The notes under the pieces: model-generated | What the model saw: the letters and a program-made list of their open reading frames with translations, nothing else | Told to the model about the DNA's origin: nothing | Database searches by the model: none | Part shown: positions 11,640-21,790 of the stretch, one piece after another | How the letters are laid out: each line of letters opens with the position of its first letter | Position numbering within the stretch: position 1 is the stretch's first letter | DNA from: Cordilura impudica | Taxonomy: Eukaryota > Arthropoda > Insecta > Diptera > Scathophagidae | Reading direction: 5' to 3' | Length of the DNA stretch: 64,000 bases | Assembly: GCA_963682025.1 (NCBI GenBank) | Contig: OY821517.1 | Location: forward strand, 20,329,048-20,393,047 | Made by a program: the position numbers and the translations under genes

Positions 11640-12690
11640 CAACCTCATAAATCTAAGAAATCCCCATAGTGGAATTAATTGCCATTTTGGGCGCGATAAG
11701 TTTATCCTCAAGATGTTTTTGAAAGACAGGTTGTATGTTAAGATTACACCAAGATACTTGTATTCGGTCACTACCTCTAACTGATTGTCGCCATATTTCC
11801 AAATAAGTCTATTAGTATATCTCGTACTTGTTCTAAATATCATTATTTTGGACTTATCTAAATTTATCCGCAGACCCCACGTCTCACAGTGTATGTATAA
11901 CGAGTCAATCATGTTCTGTAATACCTCAGGAGAATCCCACAATAGGGCAATGTCGTCCGCATATAAAAGGGTCTTTACAATGGTGCCAGCTGCAGCAATA
12001 CCGCCAGGTAGATAGTCAGGAGGGTCGTTAAGATATAGTAAAAACAAAACTGGAGTTACTAAACATCCCTGCTTAATACTCTGAGAGACTGTGAGAGAAT
12101 CAGAAAGCGAACTGCCATTCCAAACACTGCTAGTCGTATCATCATACATTTTCCTCAATACGGACACCATTTTACTTGAAAGACCCAAACAACAAAGTTT
12201 ATAAAATAACGAATTACGTGGGATAAAAATGCGAAAGCTTTTCTTTTCCGATTAAAACCCAAATTCACAATACTGGTTAAATTTAACAAATTATCAATTG
12301 TGGAATAATCTTTGCGGAACCCAGCTTGGTATTCATTAAGGATAACGTTAAAGTCCAACCAGCTGTAACAACGCCGTAAAGATTTTGTATAAAGTGTCGA
12401 GAAGCGATAACCCTCTGTAGTTTGAAACAATATTAATATCACCCTTTTTGAATAACGGTATTATAAGAGAGCTTCGAAAGTAGTCAGGAATTTCTTCATG
12501 CAGAAAGACAAAATTAAATAATGAAAAAATTTAATTTAAAAAATTATCGGTAGCATTTTTATAAAATTCATAACTGATTCTGTCTATTCCAAGATACTTA
12601 TTGGGCTTAGCAGTTTTCAAAAAAAAGTTACTTCTCTCATTTCAAAAGGGGAGTCAAGAAAAGGGTCGAGAGCTCGTTTCTTGGACTTTG
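11640..12690 (-). pseudogene. LINE reverse transcriptase pseudogene
   Basis: Minus strand, readable in three shifted pieces. Near 12600-12540 is YLGIDRISYEFYKNA. Near 12480-12400 is SLIIPLFKKGD with N-YRGLSLL. Near 12330-12250 is NEYQAGFRKDYSTIDNL. Then 12188-11628 gives QSIKQGCLVTPVLFLLYLND, LLYADDIALL with an intact catalytic YADD, and the EYKYLGVILT thumb phrase. Order and spacing match a non-LTR RT palm and thumb. Stops and frameshifts (near 12530 and 12240) make it inactive. The style differs from the LINEs at 0.6 and 39 kb. Confidence 0.82.
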
Positions 12691-12711
12691 TGTATAGCAG
12701 TTTAATAAAAT

Positions 12712-13070
12712 ACTCGAAATTCGAGTGCAAATTCTAGGAAATTTTATTTTTTAATTTTATAAGGACCCTAAAGTTATGCTTCACAATTCGACTCATTTTA
12801 AATGAAGAAAACAAACTCAACACATTAACTCAAATACATTAACAAAGTTAATGAACACACACATAGCATTGTATAATTTTATGTATCTGTTAGTAGCAAC
12901 TTTAAACTATCGTAACTCCAAAAAAGTATTCCAGACGATGAAAATCTTTAAATCTGGGTAACAGCTAAAAAGAAATACCTTTCAAATGATAAATTTTTTG
13001 TCAAAATCGGGGTAAAGACGTGAAACTTACATCGGTCACAGGAAATCGCCTTGCCTATTAATATTATAGA
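12712..13070 (-). mobile_element. Helitron family 1, copy 3
   Basis: The minus-strand 5' end is complete: TCTATAATATTAATAGGCAA preceded by A, at 13070. The 3' end stops in the CTCGAAATTCGAG hairpin and lacks the terminal CTAG, so it is truncated at or just before 12712. Confidence 0.8.
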
Positions 13071-15055
13071 TTGTTAACTATTGTTTATTGAAGTTTAATT
13101 TTTTTTTAAATATTGTGAACTAATAAACGGAAAAAAATGTATTAAACTGTCCAACAATTTTCGGTTTGTCGAACAGTGTTGTAGGAAAGCTAAATTTATT
13201 TAAAAGTACGTATAATCTGTTAATATCGTGTGAAATAGACCATAATCATAAAATTTGTACGTACGAGTGTATCCAATAGAATATCAAGGATTCAGTTAAA
13301 TATTCCATAACTAATTAATTACATAATTAGTCAAAATATTGACACTGAAATCGAAAAACAATATATTTGACTACTGGCAGGTAGGCCTGTATTGTAGATG
13401 AAACGTCTTCATAGTTTAAGGCAGTCTTAAAGAATTTCATATTTGTAATGTATCTCAACGTAGTTATTCTATGCATATAATTATAAAATATATGAATACT
13501 TATGTATCATATGAATACTAACTAGATAATCAATATAATTTGCATTATTATTGGATAGTACTTACTTTATTATCTCTGATACACACGTATAATATGTAAG
13601 AGTACCATTTTCTAATCAAAGTTTTTATGTTTAATTATTATCATGCTGTAAGCAACTTGACCCAATCAAGTTGAATTTCAATGTTGTCAGTTGATTTGTA
13701 GTTTTTTTTTCTATGTTTTTGGGTTTTAAGCATGATGAACGGACAGACAGATAGACAAATTTATTCAAAACATAATCATAGGGATAACAACACAAACAGT
13801 AGCATAATTCAATTCCAATGTCATTTTGGTGTTGTAACATTGGAATTGAATCACCATGTCGTATTATGTGTTGCCACAGATATAAATTAAAATTAACTGA
13901 AATGGAAAACAAACAGCTTAACAGGGACATTATCTGTTGGAGACTTTGTGCAAAACATCCTAATCTGCCCGTTTGTTATGCATAACAAAAAAACATTTGC
14001 CGTTACTACCGTTAATTACAAAATAAACACTAAATACCACAAAACAATTTTTATTCTTATAATTTCTGTGTTCCGAAATGTTTAAATAAATATTTTAACG
14101 GTGTCAACACTAAGAGGGGATAAAGCGTAAATAACGCGTTTAAATTAAAAAACCCAATTAATTTTTGTTTTTCAAATTTTGACAAATTTTTTCATCTGAA
14201 TTTCCAGATTAGTTGGCAATTGAATTGTGGGTTATTTAAGACTCCCATTCTGTTATCTTAACAGTAAATATTTTATTTTAATAATAATGTGTTTTTTGCT
14301 ATTGAGTTTCTGTTATAATACTCAAAAAAAAAAAAATGCTCATATAAATAAACCTTTTGAAAAATTTGGTTGGCGCATATTTTTCCTGTGCATAAAACCT
14401 GAGAAAAACGATGATTATTTCCATAAATTTCCTTTTAATCTCCTGGGTTCTTAGAACGTCTGTATGAATGATTTCTTGCCGTTAAATGTAATCAGAAGTA
14501 ATTATGCGCTCATTCATATTAAACTACAAATAACATTCAAACTACAAATGATGTTAAAATCCTTAACCAATTCTCCACACCTCGAGATTAATGTTAGTAA
14601 AAACCGTTTTGACATCTTAGACAATTTTCCATTTAATTATGCCTATGCATTTTTTATAAAATTACTAATATTATATCTTCATATTAGTGAATTAAATTAT
14701 TTTCATAAAGTTATTGATCAGAACTTTAATGAAAACATTCATGAGTTTTATGAAAAGTGTCATAAATTTTATGAGTTAGTTTCAAAAAATATATGTTTAT
14801 AAATTTTATAAAAATTGTTTGATTTAGAAAATAACAAGGCTCTATGAAAACTTACTTTAAATTTAATAACAAGTTAGACTTGTTTTAAAGCTGTTATTTT
14901 TATAATATACAGTGTGTGACAAAACATATGCACGAATTTGTACATACTATCACATAGCTTAATTACATACAAAAACTAGCTGGGATTTGAAATCTTTTTA
15001 TCTATTTATAACGAAGATAGACCCGTGTTAATAACACAAGACATAAACCAAAATA
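13071..15055. other. AT-rich intervening DNA with one small hairpin
   Basis: A perfect 15-bp inverted repeat ATTCAATTCCAATGT (13807-13821) / its complement (13837-13851) with a 15-nt loop is present. From 14640 to 14800 there is a degenerate AATGAAAATTT-type repeat resembling 19.0-19.5 kb. Otherwise nothing recognised. Confidence 0.45.
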
Positions 15056-16187
15056 AAAACAAGTAAAAAAATTATTATTACTATACTATACCATGCGTTT
15101 AGAGACCCTATCTCTTAGGCCCAACTAACTGGATATAGAAAATAAGCATAAACTAAATTTGAAATGGATCTTTACTAATCTTTTTGGCTGCAGATATGAA
15201 AAAGTTCATACCGGATGCTATATCTATATGGGGACTAGGTCCATAAATGGACCGATCCTGTTCATGTTTGGTAAAGTCTCTTGTATTTTGCAAACATATA
15301 TACAAACAAAATTTGAGAAGATTCAGTGCAATATTTTAGTTTTTTGATAGATTTAACACGTTCGCCACTCACTAATTTTTCGCGCTTTCAATAAAAACGC
15401 CCAAAAAAAAAACTGTGTCACATATATGTGACATGAGTTTTCTAAACAACTTTCTTAAGAGAAACTGCGTGTAACGTATATGTGACGTACATAAAATTCA
15501 CTTATATGTGAGTTTTGTGAAGACTTGGTGTCACATATGTGAGTCAATAAATGGTTTGATTTATATCAATAATAATTTTATTGTTATATGTTAAAATATT
15601 TTATTTATTACATATGCATACACTTTATTGGTTGTGCCAAATTTTGAAACATGGACATGGACATAATCCGATTACATCATCCTCTTTTTCTCTGCAGACT
15701 CCATATAGAATTATGCTTTTTAGAAATCATAAGTACGTCCTGATTGTCTTTCCATTTTAAAACAATAAAGTCGTTTGCGTTACTCCACCATGCTGTTGTT
15801 CCTCTGGTTCATATAAATTATCACATAACAAAACGAAAAAAACGAAATTTTGAAATAACTGCTTAGCGTATCCACAAACCGCAGCACTCATATATATCTG
15901 ACACCTTGCCAGAGACTAAAACATACAAGAAAATTATTTCCTACAAACTTTCGTGAAATAAAAGCTTAACACATTTTATAATTATGCGACACATATATGT
16001 GACATGAGTTTTTATGAGTGGCGAACGTTTTAAGTGAAGATCGGGAAGCAGCTCTATATGGGGCCTATGACTAAGAGTTGTCCCATAGGGATCATTTTTG
16101 AACTGCTCATTAATGGATGTAATAAACGCATACAAACCCAATTTGAGTAAGATCTATATGACAATTTGGATCTTATGGCAATTTATA
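15056..16187 (+). mobile_element. Mini-me/DINE-1-like element, copy D1, interrupted
   Basis: The 5' part is 15056-15356 (AACAAGTAAAAAA start, then the conserved GGGGACTAGGTCC segment). The copy resumes at 16030 with GTGAAGATCGGGAAGCAGCTCT and runs to about 16187. The gap is exactly a TTAA-flanked insertion. Its 3' half is missing: D2 begins directly after. Confidence 0.78.
15357..16029 (-). mobile_element. piggyBac-like non-autonomous element
   Basis: Flanked by TTAA on both sides (15353-15356, 16030-16033). Ends: left CACGTTCGCCACTCA, right TGAGTGGCGAACGTT. Sister mini-me copies carry the uninterrupted site with one TTAA, which confirms precise TTAA insertion. On the minus strand near 15810-15700, FIVLKWKDNQDVLMISKKHN-like coding corresponds to the WKD-x-x-V-x-x-S segment of piggyBac transposases (compare 49.9 kb). 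This is therefore an internally deleted 673-bp relative of a piggyBac element. A CACATATATGTGACATGAG motif lies inside each end (15418 and 15990). Confidence 0.88.
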
Positions 16188-16870
16188 CCATGCGCTTAGG
16201 TCAGACTAGTTAGATATTGAAAATAAGCAAAAACCAAATTTGAGTGGCATTGTTATAATTTCCTTTGGCTGCAGTATGAAAAAGTTCATATCGGGTACCA
16301 TATATATATGGGGACTAGGTCGAAAAATGGACCGACCCTGACCATATTCGGCAAAGGCACTTATATTTTGAAAAAATATATACAAGCCAAATTTGAGAAA
16401 AATCTGTGCAATATTTTTGTTTTTTGATAGATTTTAGTGAAGATCGGGAAGCAGCTCTATATGGGGCCTATGAATAAAAATTGTCCTATAGGTATTATTT
16501 TTGGACCACTGATTAATGATATAATAAATACATAAAAACCCAATTTGACTGGGATCTATATGATAATTTGGATCTTATGGCAATTTATGTCGATTTCATA
16601 GGGGTCACTCGTATGGGGACTAGGTCTGAACATGGTCCGAATTTCACCATTCACCAGCAGCGTTCATCCTATGGCCGATAGAAACTAACATACCAAATTT
16701 CGTCAAAATATATTCAGATTTGCGACCTGTAGTTTGATTACAAGATTTACATGGACACACAGATGGACGGACATATAATAAAATATGGGTCTAGGTCAAA
16801 TATTTTCGGTAGTTACAAGCAGCAGCACAAAGTCAATATAACCAAACCACATAGTGGCATATTATATAAT
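16188..16870 (+). mobile_element. Mini-me/DINE-1-like element, copy D2
   Basis: Starts at ACCATGCGCTTAGG without the palindromic 5' end and runs to the ACCACATAGTGGCATATTATA end. The tetranucleotide core is reduced to GATGGACGGACAT. It abuts truncated copy D1 head to tail. Confidence 0.78.
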
Positions 16871-17106
16871 AAAACAAAATAAAACAGAAAGAAAGAACAT
16901 TAAATTTACAATAATGCGACAAGACAAAAGCACGAAATAATAGATATTTACATTCTTCGTTAAATGTAAAAGACTACTAACTACATTTATCGTTAAATAA
17001 TAAAAACTATTTTTGGGACATTGTAGGAATAATTAGAGAAAATTTAAACGTGTTTATAGTCGTTCCTGATCTTTGTGATTCATTGGTCATATTTTGCAAT
17101 ATTTTA
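16871..17106. other. Short AT-rich spacer
   Basis: Nothing recognised. Confidence 0.35.
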
Positions 17107-17240
17107 ATAGCAAACAAGTAAGAAAGTTAGGCCGACTATACGATAACCTATACCATATGTTTAGAGACTCTATCTCTCAGGCCCAACTAATTGGATAAAG
17201 AAAAGCATAAACCAAATTTGAGTGTCATTGTTATTAATTT
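17107..17240 (+). mobile_element. Mini-me/DINE-1-like 5' stub
   Basis: AACAAGTAAGAAAG with a damaged palindrome and the GAGACTCTATCTC segment. Only the first ~130 bp are present; it runs directly into an oppositely oriented copy. Confidence 0.7.
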
Positions 17241-18015
17241 TTATGCCCTATACCACTATGTGGTTTGGGTATAATGACTTTGTGCTGCTGTTTGTTACTA
17301 TCAAAAATATTTGACATAGACCCATCTTTAATTTTACCGATCGAATCAGAATCACTATCTGATTCGATTTAACGTCTGTGTGTCCATGTAAACCTTGTAA
17401 TCAAACTGCAGGTTACAAATATGAAAATATTTTGATGAAATTTGGTATATAAGCTTCTACCGGGCATAGGATGAACACTATTGAAATTGGTGAGAATCGG
17501 TCCATGTTCAGACATAGCCCCCAAACAAATGACCCCTATGAAATCGACATAAATTGCCATAAGGTCAAAATTGTCATATAGAGCATAGTCAAATTGGGTT
17601 TATATGCGTTTATTACATCAATTAATGAGTAGTCCAAAAAGGATCCCTATGGGACAACTCTTAGTCATAGGCCCCAAATAGAGCTGCTTCCCGATCTTCA
17701 CTTAAATCTATCAAAAAACAAAAATATTGCACTGATTCTTCTAAAATTTTGTTTGTATATATTTTTGCAAAATACAAGAGACTTTACCAAACATGGCCAG
17801 GATCGGTCCGTTTTTGGGCCTAGTCCCCATATAGATACAGCATCCGATATGAACTTTTTCATATCTGCAGCCAAAAAAATTAACAAAAATCCCACTCAAA
17901 TTTGGTTTATGCTTATTTTCTATATCCAGTTAGTTTGGTCTAAGAGGTAGGGTCTCTAAACGCATGGTATAGGGTATCATGTAATCGGTCTAGACCGACT
18001 ACAATTTTCTTACTT
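17241..18015 (-). mobile_element. Mini-me/DINE-1-like element, copy G
   Basis: Near full length on the minus strand. The (GTCC)n core is absent: the sequence goes from GATTCGATTTAAC straight to GTCTGTGTGTCC. The palindromic end at 17985-18010 is intact apart from a changed pair. Confidence 0.8.
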
Positions 18016-18790
18016 GCTTTCATTGGAATATATAAAAAGTTCATATCGATTCTATATATTTATATGGGGACTTGGTCGAAAAATGGACCGATCCTGACCA
18101 TATTGGGTAAGGTCACTTTGTTCTGCAAGAACACATAAACAAACCGAATTTGTGAAAAATCTGTACAATATTTGAGTTTTTTGATTGACTTAAGTGAAGG
18201 TCGGGAAGCAGCTTTATATGGGGCCTATGACTAATGCCGATTTCTTTTCTGACAGAAATGTCGCCCTTTTTTTGCCCTTTTTTCGTAAAGTGTATTTTCT
18301 TATATATTCTGAATTAAAAGTAACCTTATACATCAATCGAAAGGTCTCAAAGTCGAGCCCTCGTAAATCACAAAAAATTCCAGCCTTTGACTTCTTTCAG
18401 GTAAAAGTGTGAGAATATTTCCCCATTGTTCTCCTTTTTTGAATATTTTCACCCTATGACTTCCAAGAGGATAACAATCAAAATTTTTTTGCATTTATGA
18501 AAACTTTGAGACCTTTCGATTGATATATAATATAAGGTTGCTCTTAATTCAGAATATATAAAAAAATACACTTTTCCAAAAAAGGGCAAAAAAGGGCGAC
18601 ATTTTTTGTCAGAAAAGAAAACGGCATAAGAATTGTCCTATAGAGTTTATTTTTGGACTACTGATTAATGGGATTAATAAACAAACTCAATTTGACCGAG
18701 ATCTATAAGAAAATTTGGATTTTATGCCAATTTAAGACTATTTCATAGGTGTCATTTGCACAGGGACCCGTCTGAACATGCACCGATTTT
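18016..18790 (+). mobile_element. Mini-me/DINE-1-like element, copy F, interrupted
   Basis: A 5'- and 3'-truncated copy (18030-18234 and 18627-18790), split by the TAA-flanked MITE. The joint GGCCTATGACTAAGAATTGTCC is restored if one TAA is removed. Confidence 0.72.
18235..18626. mobile_element. MITE with ~125-bp TIRs, 3-bp TSD TAA, copy 1
   Basis: The left arm starts TGCCGATTTCTTTTCTGACA and the right arm ends TGTCAGAAAAGAAAACGGCA. The arms match for over 120 bp, to the AAAGGTCTCAAAGT segment. TAA flanks both sides (18232-18234, 18627-18629), and the mini-me host carries one TAA at this point. Twin copy at 36290-36683. A 3-bp TAA/TTA TSD suggests PIF/Harbinger but does not prove it. Confidence 0.85.
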
Positions 18791-19575
18791 CAAATTTTAA
18801 ATTAATAAAAGAAATTTTAATTTTTTGGTATTGACTTTCCAAATCGTCAAAAATATGTATATTCGGTTGAAAGTTTGCGTTGTGTGTTGAAAATTTGTGA
18901 ATTCAGAATTTATCACGTTTGTTGTGAATTAATGAAAGGTGTCATTTAGTTAAAAATTATCATCATATATATGAAAGTTGGTAAAAAAAAAGATTATAAA
19001 GGTTTTTATTAATTTATATATAATGAATGAAAAATTTCATAAATTTAATGAAAATTTCACAAATTCAATGAAAATTATATACATTTTATGAATTAGTAAT
19101 GTAACTTAATGAAAAGTTTTATAAAGTTAATGAAAATTATAAAAATTATATGAAAAATTCATTAATAAAAAAATAAATAAATAATTAAAATACTAAAATT
19201 TCGTAAAATTGTTTAAAGTTTTAAAAAATATTAACAAACTCTTCATCACTTTAAGGAAACTCGTTTATTTATGAATGTGACATTATATAAAGCAATTCAT
19301 AACATTAATGAAACTTTTTATAAATTAATTGAAAATTTATAAATTTTTAATTTTTTTAAACTTCATTATTAAATAAAAGATTTCATTACATTAATGCATA
19401 TAAAATTTACGAAATTTATTAAGCAATTTACGAAACTTTCAATAGATGAAAACTAATTAAACTTTTCATTATCTTAATGAAAAATTTCTAAATTTAATTA
19501 ATTCCTTCTTTATCGATTTACTAAATAGTTATATGAAGTTTTTAAATAAATGAAAGCTTTCACAAATTTAAATAT
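18791..19575. repeat. Degenerate AT repeat
   Basis: From 19020 to 19500 the sequence is built of imperfect units around AATGAAAATTTCATAAATTT. No coding recognised. Confidence 0.5.
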
Positions 19576-20160
19576 AAAGCAAGTCAGAAAATTGTAGTCG
19601 GTCTAGATCGACTATGCGATACCCTATACCACGCATTAAGAGAATGGGTCTTATGTTGAACTAATTGGATATAGAAAATAAGCATAAACCAAATTTGAGT
19701 TGCAGATATTAAAAACTTCATATGGGATGCGATATTTATATGGGGACTAGATCCAAAAATGGACCGGTCTTCAGCATATTTGGCAAAATCACTTATTTTC
19801 ACAAAAATATATATAAAACAAATCTGAGAAAAATCTGTGGAATATTTTTGTTTTTGGTAGATTTAAGTGAAGATAGCGAAACAGCTTTATATAGAGGTTA
19901 TGACTGAGAATTTCTCTACAGTGTTTATTATCGGACTAATGATTAATGGATATAGTAAACACACGCAAATCAAATTTGACCGAGATTTATATGATAACTT
20001 GAATCTTATGGAAACTAAAGTCGATCTCATGGATATCATTTGTATGAGAACTAGGCTTAAACATGCAGATAAAAGCTTATCTACCAAATTTAATAAAAAT
20101 ATATTCATAATTGCGACGGACAGACAAACGAACAGGCAGTCAGATAGACACAATAGCATG
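19576..20160 (+). mobile_element. Mini-me/DINE-1-like element, copy E, 5' part
   Basis: Starts AAGCAAGTCAGAAAATTGTAG with TAGTCGGTCTAGATCGACTA. It proceeds through the GGGGACTAGATCC and GATAAAAGCTTATCTACC segments to a degraded GACAGACAAACGAACAGGC core. The 3' part is found again at about 21575-21680, after the R1-like insert. Confidence 0.72.
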
Positions 20161-21575
20161 AGCCCAGCCCTATAGGCTACTATGAAGGTCAGCAGGTGGA
20201 TGGTAGTTGGATGCCCTACAGATATGTAGGTTCGCTGCGATTGATAAGCAACCCCCCGACCAAGAGCGGCAGAGTCCGACGGCAAGTGCCCAAAAAAATA
20301 ATGTGACTTGGCGAATGGATGCCCCCACTAACTACGTATTGCAACACAGGAGGCGCCTTCAAGAGAGGTACAAATGCAAGAGTGACGCCTTTGAGGGTCC
20401 TCCAGTCAACCCGAGCCCAGAAGCGTCTGACCCATATTGGGTGGCTATCTGGTCGGCATCTGTTTCCTATATTAGGACGGCTGTAATATGTAAATACTGG
20501 CGGTAGGGTTAAAATCGTTACGGATGAGATCCCGGAAAACAACATAATCATGGAAAAGTTAATAAGCAGAGAGCAATGCCTTCAGTAATGGCGTCTTTAG
20601 GTAGTGAGCAACCAGTAAAATCCCTTTATCAGGAGCATGGTGATAAAGAGAACACCGCCAATAGGAGGCGCGGCAAAAATCGGAGATACTGTTACTCAGT
20701 TGAGAGAACTTACTATTAAACTAATGGATTACTTGAAGGACAGGAATAATGTATATCATCCCATTAAAGAGCAAGTGCGCACGTTAAGAGCTCCATACAA
20801 CAAGGCTTGCGAAGGTATGACTTCAATGTTGCCAATGCAACAGGAACAACAAGAGGCTCCAACAACACCAAAATCTAGTCCAGAAGTAAGGGTGGTTGGC
20901 AAGAGAACAGCAGATTCAGAAGAATTTAAGAACTCTATCCATTTACTCGAATCTCCTGGAACTCGGGCGCCAAAATGGAAAAACCAGAAAATCGTAAGGA
21001 GAAAAATGTACTAGATAATGAAGATCGGCGTATCTTCAGGAAGTTGAGAGCATCTGTTTAGTTACTGAGGGGAACAGTAGAGACTCGTGGAGAACTGTAA
21101 AGGAAAGGCGTAACACTAAATAAAGAAAGCATCGTCCAGATGCAGTTATTTTTGCAGCCAAAGGCGAAACTACGTACACTAACATATTGCGCCAGATAAA
21201 GGGCTATTTTTCAGAAATCTAAGAACATAGTAGGGCGATATACAACTGGAGATAAGTTCAAACAATCACGAAACTCTGGCGAGATACCAAGACGAGGTAT
21301 ATAAATGTCTAGGTCAGAAACCCGACATAAAGATGAGCGTTACGAAATAAAAATTGAATGTAGGTGCAGGTTTTAATCGGCCACTGAGCCATCTATTGTT
21401 TCTTTACTGAAAAAGGCATCTGTTGGAAATGCTTCAGATGCTTTGAGTTCGGTCACATAGGATAATAATGTAGAGGCCAGCACGAGAGATTTAAGGAATG
21501 TAGGAAATGCGGCGTGTATGGTCATGTAGCTCAAGGTTGCGCAAAACCCGCTTAATGTATGTTTTTCATTCTGAG
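20161..21575 (+). pseudogene. R1-like LINE 5' region and ORF1 (gag-like) pseudogene
   Basis: An open stretch (20637-21014) is followed, with frameshifts, by RPDAVIFAAKGETTYTNILRQIKG. It ends in two CX2CX4HX4C zinc knuckles: CFRCFEFGHIG-(2 stops)-C at about 21430-21470 and CRKCGVYGHVAQGC at about 21507-21548. This order matches the ORF1 gag-like protein of R1-clade non-LTR elements, which packages the element RNA. The two in-frame stops inside the first knuckle and the missing ORF2 make it dead. 20161-20636 would be 5' UTR or early ORF1. Confidence 0.72.
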
Positions 21576-21680
21576 TAATCGGTAAAATAAAATATGGATC
21601 CAGGTCAACTATTTTTCGTAGTTAGAAACATCTGCACAAGCTCATTGTACCTTGACCACATGTTTAATAGGATAAAACAA
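21575..21680 (+). mobile_element. Mini-me/DINE-1-like element, copy E, 3' part
   Basis: AAAATATGGATCCAGGTCAACTATTTTTCGTAGTTAGAAACAT-type sequence matches the 3' end of copies at 32.35 and 57.2 kb, in the same orientation as the 5' part at 19.6-20.2 kb. Confidence 0.62.
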
Positions 21681-21790
21681 GGATTAGACAAAGGTACGCT
21701 TACAGGAGTGCTATCTCGATATTGTGCAGTGGGACGTTTGGCTCAAGGCATATATTCTTAGATAATCTGGACTGTATAGTGGATGGGCAC

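Noticed and set aside
14890..14935. ACAGTGTGTGACAAAACATA as a Tc1/mariner end
   Set aside because: No inverted partner or TA duplication found in the window.
19887..20285. 132-codon minus-strand frame
   Set aside because: Spans the joint of a mini-me copy and the R1-like insert and contains the GACA-type core; no motif.
20637..21014. Reading this frame as a host coding gene
   Set aside because: It continues, with frameshifts, into R1-like sequence and two CCHC knuckles, and lies inside a mini-me copy.
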